Source: an uncultured Eubacteriales bacterium (GTDB lineage Bacteria; Bacillota; Clostridia; TANB77; CAG-508). Taken from it: a stretch of DNA of 64,000 nucleotides. The notes beneath the pieces are model-generated. The model searched no databases. It was not told the origin of the DNA and was given only the letters and a program-made list of their open reading frames with translations. A program made the position numbers and the translations under genes. The stretch spans positions 1 through 64,000 of the forward strand of contig CASEOS010000002.1 in the NCBI GenBank assembly GCA_949289635.1, in the 5' to 3' direction. Below, one piece after another: positions 62,015 through 64,000 of the stretch (position 1 is its first letter; every line of letters starts with the position of its first letter).

Positions 62015-63322
62015 ATGAGTTCAAAAGGTTATACTGTAGGCACATATATTATAAAATCGGAGAAAAAGAACTCTGACTTGCCGATGTGTCCTATATGTAA
62101 GAAGTGTAAAGATAGATCTATTTGTAGTAATAGAAAAAGTAAAAAAGAAATGAATAAATGTGAAAAATGTAAAAGTTGTAAAGATAGCGAAAAATGCGAT
62201 AAGTTTTATATTAACGAACAACACAAAGCAACTTTAACAATAGCCAAAGATGCAACCACAGGTGCATCAATAAGGAAAACATTCACAGGAAGTACGGAAG
62301 AAGAAGCATTAGATAAAATGTATAAATACAAACTGGAAATGAAAAAATCAGGAAATGTTATTGAATTTAAGAAAACAGAAAAAACAATAGCAATTTTAGC
62401 GCAAGAAATAGAAGACTCAAAATATAGGATGGGTAAAACAAAAGCAAATGCTTATAATACAAATATGTCAACACTTACAAGAATAAAAAAATACAAGTTT
62501 GCAAATATACCAATAGATAGAGTAACAAGAAAACAAATTGAAGATTTTTTACAAGAAGAAAGAGTAAAATCAAATTCTACAATAAAGAAAGATTACAGAA
62601 TGTTAAAATATGTATATGAATATGCAAGTCATAGAATGCATATTATAAACAACTTTTTTGAAGGAATAAATGCAATAGAAAGACCAAAAAGTATAAAAGA
62701 AGATAAAGATGTAGTTGCATTAACAATTACAGAACAAAACAAATTAGAAGATTATTTAGAAACTCATTCATCAAGGTATAAAAACATTATACTACTCTGT
62801 TTATATACTGGAATGAGAATAGGCGAAGTATTAGCATTAAATTATACAGATGATATAGATTTAGAAAATAAAATGATAAAAATAACAAAGACCTTAACAA
62901 AAGATAGAAATAAAAAAACAGTTATTGGTCCAACTAAAACAAAAAGCGGAAAAAGAAATATTGAAATAAATGAATTAACAGAAGATATTATAAAAGATTC
63001 CATTAATAATAAAATAGAGAATAAAAATAAAATTTTATACTGCCAAGAAAATGGACAATTATATGTAGATAATACAATTAATTCAGCATTTAAGAGAATA
63101 TGTAAAAATGCAGGAATTACAAAACCAGTAAATACACATATGTTAAGACATACCTTTGCAACGAGATGCATTGAGGCAGGTGTGGATTTACCAGTATTAC
63201 AAAAATTAATGGGACATGCTAATATAGAAACTACAATAAATACTTATGGAGATATTTACAATTATTACAAACAAAAAGAAACACAAAAAGTAATTGATTA
63301 TTTAAAAAGAGAAAGGGCATAA
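62015..63322 (+). CDS. int: Tyrosine-recombinase integrase with Cys-rich N-terminus
   Basis: A 435-residue integrase. The core-binding domain is about 120-225. The catalytic domain has Arg in LYTGMRIGEVL, HMLRHTFATR, LMGHANIETT and the nucleophile Tyr in TINTYGD. The N-terminal arm-binding region is interrupted by two copies of C-x2-C-x2-C-x5-C (CPICKKCKDRSIC and CEKCKSCKDSEKC, about residues 26-65), probably zinc-binding and unusual for this family. It recombines the tRNA-Pro attachment site. Confidence 0.92.
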   Translation: MSSKGYTVGTYIIKSEKKNSDLPMCPICKKCKDRSICSNRKSKKEMNKCEKCKSCKDSEKCDKFYINEQHKATLTIAKDATTGASIRKTFTGSTEEEALDKMYKYKLEMKKSGNVIEFKKTEKTIAILAQEIEDSKYRMGKTKANAYNTNMSTLTRIKKYKFANIPIDRVTRKQIEDFLQEERVKSNSTIKKDYRMLKYVYEYASHRMHIINNFFEGINAIERPKSIKEDKDVVALTITEQNKLEDYLETHSSRYKNIILLCLYTGMRIGEVLALNYTDDIDLENKMIKITKTLTKDRNKKTVIGPTKTKSGKRNIEINELTEDIIKDSINNKIENKNKILYCQENGQLYVDNTINSAFKRICKNAGITKPVNTHMLRHTFATRCIEAGVDLPVLQKLMGHANIETTINTYGDIYNYYKQKETQKVIDYLKRERA

Positions 63323-63455
63323 AGTACATTTAAAATTGAATAATATAAATTTTAGATTAATACTAAAATCAGAGTTTTAAAAAAATGTTTTAAAATATAA
63401 ATAGTATCATAAAACATTGAAAAATAAAAACTTTGTGGTAGTTTGAAAAAGCTAC

Positions 63456-63466
63456 CACCTCGACCA
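63456..63466 (+). other. attR core of the tRNA-Pro element
   Basis: CACCTCGACCA, identical to the tRNA-Pro 3' end at 55135-55145, 134 bases after the integrase stop. Confidence 0.8.
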
Positions 63467-63472
63467 GAAAAA

Positions 63473-63495
63473 AAGAGACTTTTTACAAGTCTCTT
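63473..63495. terminator. Terminator beside attR
   Basis: AAGAGACTT/AAGTCTCTT stem with a 5-base loop and A/T-rich flanks. It serves the minus-strand gene outside the element. Confidence 0.6.
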
Positions 63496-63718
63496 AATTT
63501 GTTTTTAGATAATGAAAATAAATTTGATTAAGTATAGCAATTGTATCATCATCTAAATATTGTTCATCACCAGGAATATATGAATAACTATATGTATTAC
63601 TTTTTCTTCTTTCTATTTCGTTCCAAACGGTTAAGGGTATTTTTTCTCTATCCTTTTTATCCAGACATTTTAAAATGGAATAAACTTCTGTAAGTCTAGC
63701 GGAAATATCATTTATCAT
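63494..63718 (-). CDS. Small hypothetical protein
   Basis: 74 residues, helical, with ARLTEVYSILKCLDKKDREKIPLTVWNEIERRKS. It lies outside the mobile element, 6 bases after the partial upstream gene, so they share an operon. The 'EVY.IL......KIP..V...' pattern is common in small clostridial proteins of unknown function. Confidence 0.5.
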   Translation of the reverse strand: MINDISARLTEVYSILKCLDKKDREKIPLTVWNEIERRKSNTYSYSYIPGDEQYLDDDTIAILNQIYFHYLKTN

Positions 63719-63724
63719 TTACTA

Positions 63725-64000
63725 TCACCTATCCCTTTCATTTCTTCTGAAAATACTGCGGATAAAGTCACCAGCTTGTTGTATTTTGTTTCTAAAACTT
63801 CCTATGTCTTTTTGTCCTCTTGCAATTCCCCAGGTTAGAAAATCAGTAGATTTTAGTTGAGGATACTCGATTGCATATTGAATTTCTCTAAATTTAAGTT
63901 GCAGATATTCTTTAAAGTCATCTTGCCATTTAAAAAATTCTTGTTTTAACATCATAGATTTTTCATCATTGCCAAGAGCATGTGGATTATACTTAATTGT
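63725..64000 (-). CDS. Partial hypothetical protein running off the window
   Basis: The frame is open from the window edge, so the 5' end is missing. At least 91 residues are visible, including NPHALGNDEKS and FFKWQDDFKEYLQLKFREIQYAIEYPQLKSTDFLTWGIARGQKDIG, and a basic end RSIFRRNERDR. The Met at 63955 is probably internal. Not recognised. Confidence 0.5.
   Translation of the reverse strand, partial: TIKYNPHALGNDEKSMMLKQEFFKWQDDFKEYLQLKFREIQYAIEYPQLKSTDFLTWGIARGQKDIGSFRNKIQQAGDFIRSIFRRNERDR

Larger units (their letters stand above)
55135..63466. mobile_element. Integrative mobilizable element at tRNA-Pro, about 8.3 kb
   Basis: Bounded by 11-bp direct repeats. Contains a replication initiator-like gene, oriT and MobV relaxase, an XRE regulator, a three-gene cargo block on the opposite strand, an excisionase and a tyrosine integrase. 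No type IV secretion ATPase or mating-pair genes are inside, so it would need a helper for transfer. Confidence 0.85.

Overview
The window looks like a piece of the chromosome of a low-GC, AT-rich Gram-positive bacterium of the Clostridia, most likely a gut-type lineage. This is inferred from the base composition, strong AGGAGG ribosome-binding sites, a DnaI/DnaD primosome pair, a Spo0A-like regulator, VanW/G5 and DUF1858 proteins, and prepilin leaders of clostridial type. The species cannot be named from the sequence alone.

Region 1 (1-3.8 kb) is a complete diversity-generating retroelement (DGR): a prepilin-anchored target protein with a C-type-lectin/FGE-like variable C-terminus, a MutS-domain-I-like accessory protein, an Avd-like protein, a reverse transcriptase and a 131-bp template repeat. 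The template and variable repeats differ at 20 positions and every one is an adenine in the template. Region 2 (3.8-13.4 kb) holds gyrA and, on the opposite strand, dnaI and dnaD next to a partial type IV secretion-like operon (VirD4, VirB2-like, TrbL-like and PrgI-like). Two genes of that operon appear to start at ATT. Region 3 (13.7-26 kb) has tRNA genes, two ECF-sigma operons (one sigma lacks its DNA-binding helix-turn-helix and carries a membrane anchor), a frameshifted membrane-protein pseudogene, an SDR, a starch-binding-module protein and a VanW protein.

Region 4 (24-33 kb) is a secretome island: an SH3b-repeat protein, a divergent Spo0A-like regulator, a 1414-residue M14 carboxypeptidase/SH3b protein and small membrane or secreted proteins, two of which share an unrecognised domain. 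Region 5 (33-43 kb) holds housekeeping genes (corA, a CapA-like gene, an ABC-F gene, a dCMP deaminase gene, tex, an HD-GYP gene). They are punctuated by a family of GGGACG-type palindromic elements, one pair of which brackets a REP-associated transposase gene. Region 6 (43-54 kb) is a small biosynthetic locus: a single-module C-A-T-R nonribosomal peptide synthetase, whose adenylation pocket reads like an asparagine code, in one operon with a sensor histidine kinase and divergent from an acyl-CoA synthetase. Its expected product is an N-acyl amino-acid aldehyde.

Region 7 (55.1-63.5 kb) is an integrated mobilizable element in the 3' end of a tRNA-Pro gene. It has a RepA_N-type initiator, a pMV158-like oriT and MobV relaxase, an XRE regulator, a DUF3800/membrane-protein pair, a DUF6076-like gene, an excisionase and a tyrosine integrase, bounded by an 11-bp direct repeat. 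The last genes lie outside it, and the final one runs off the window.
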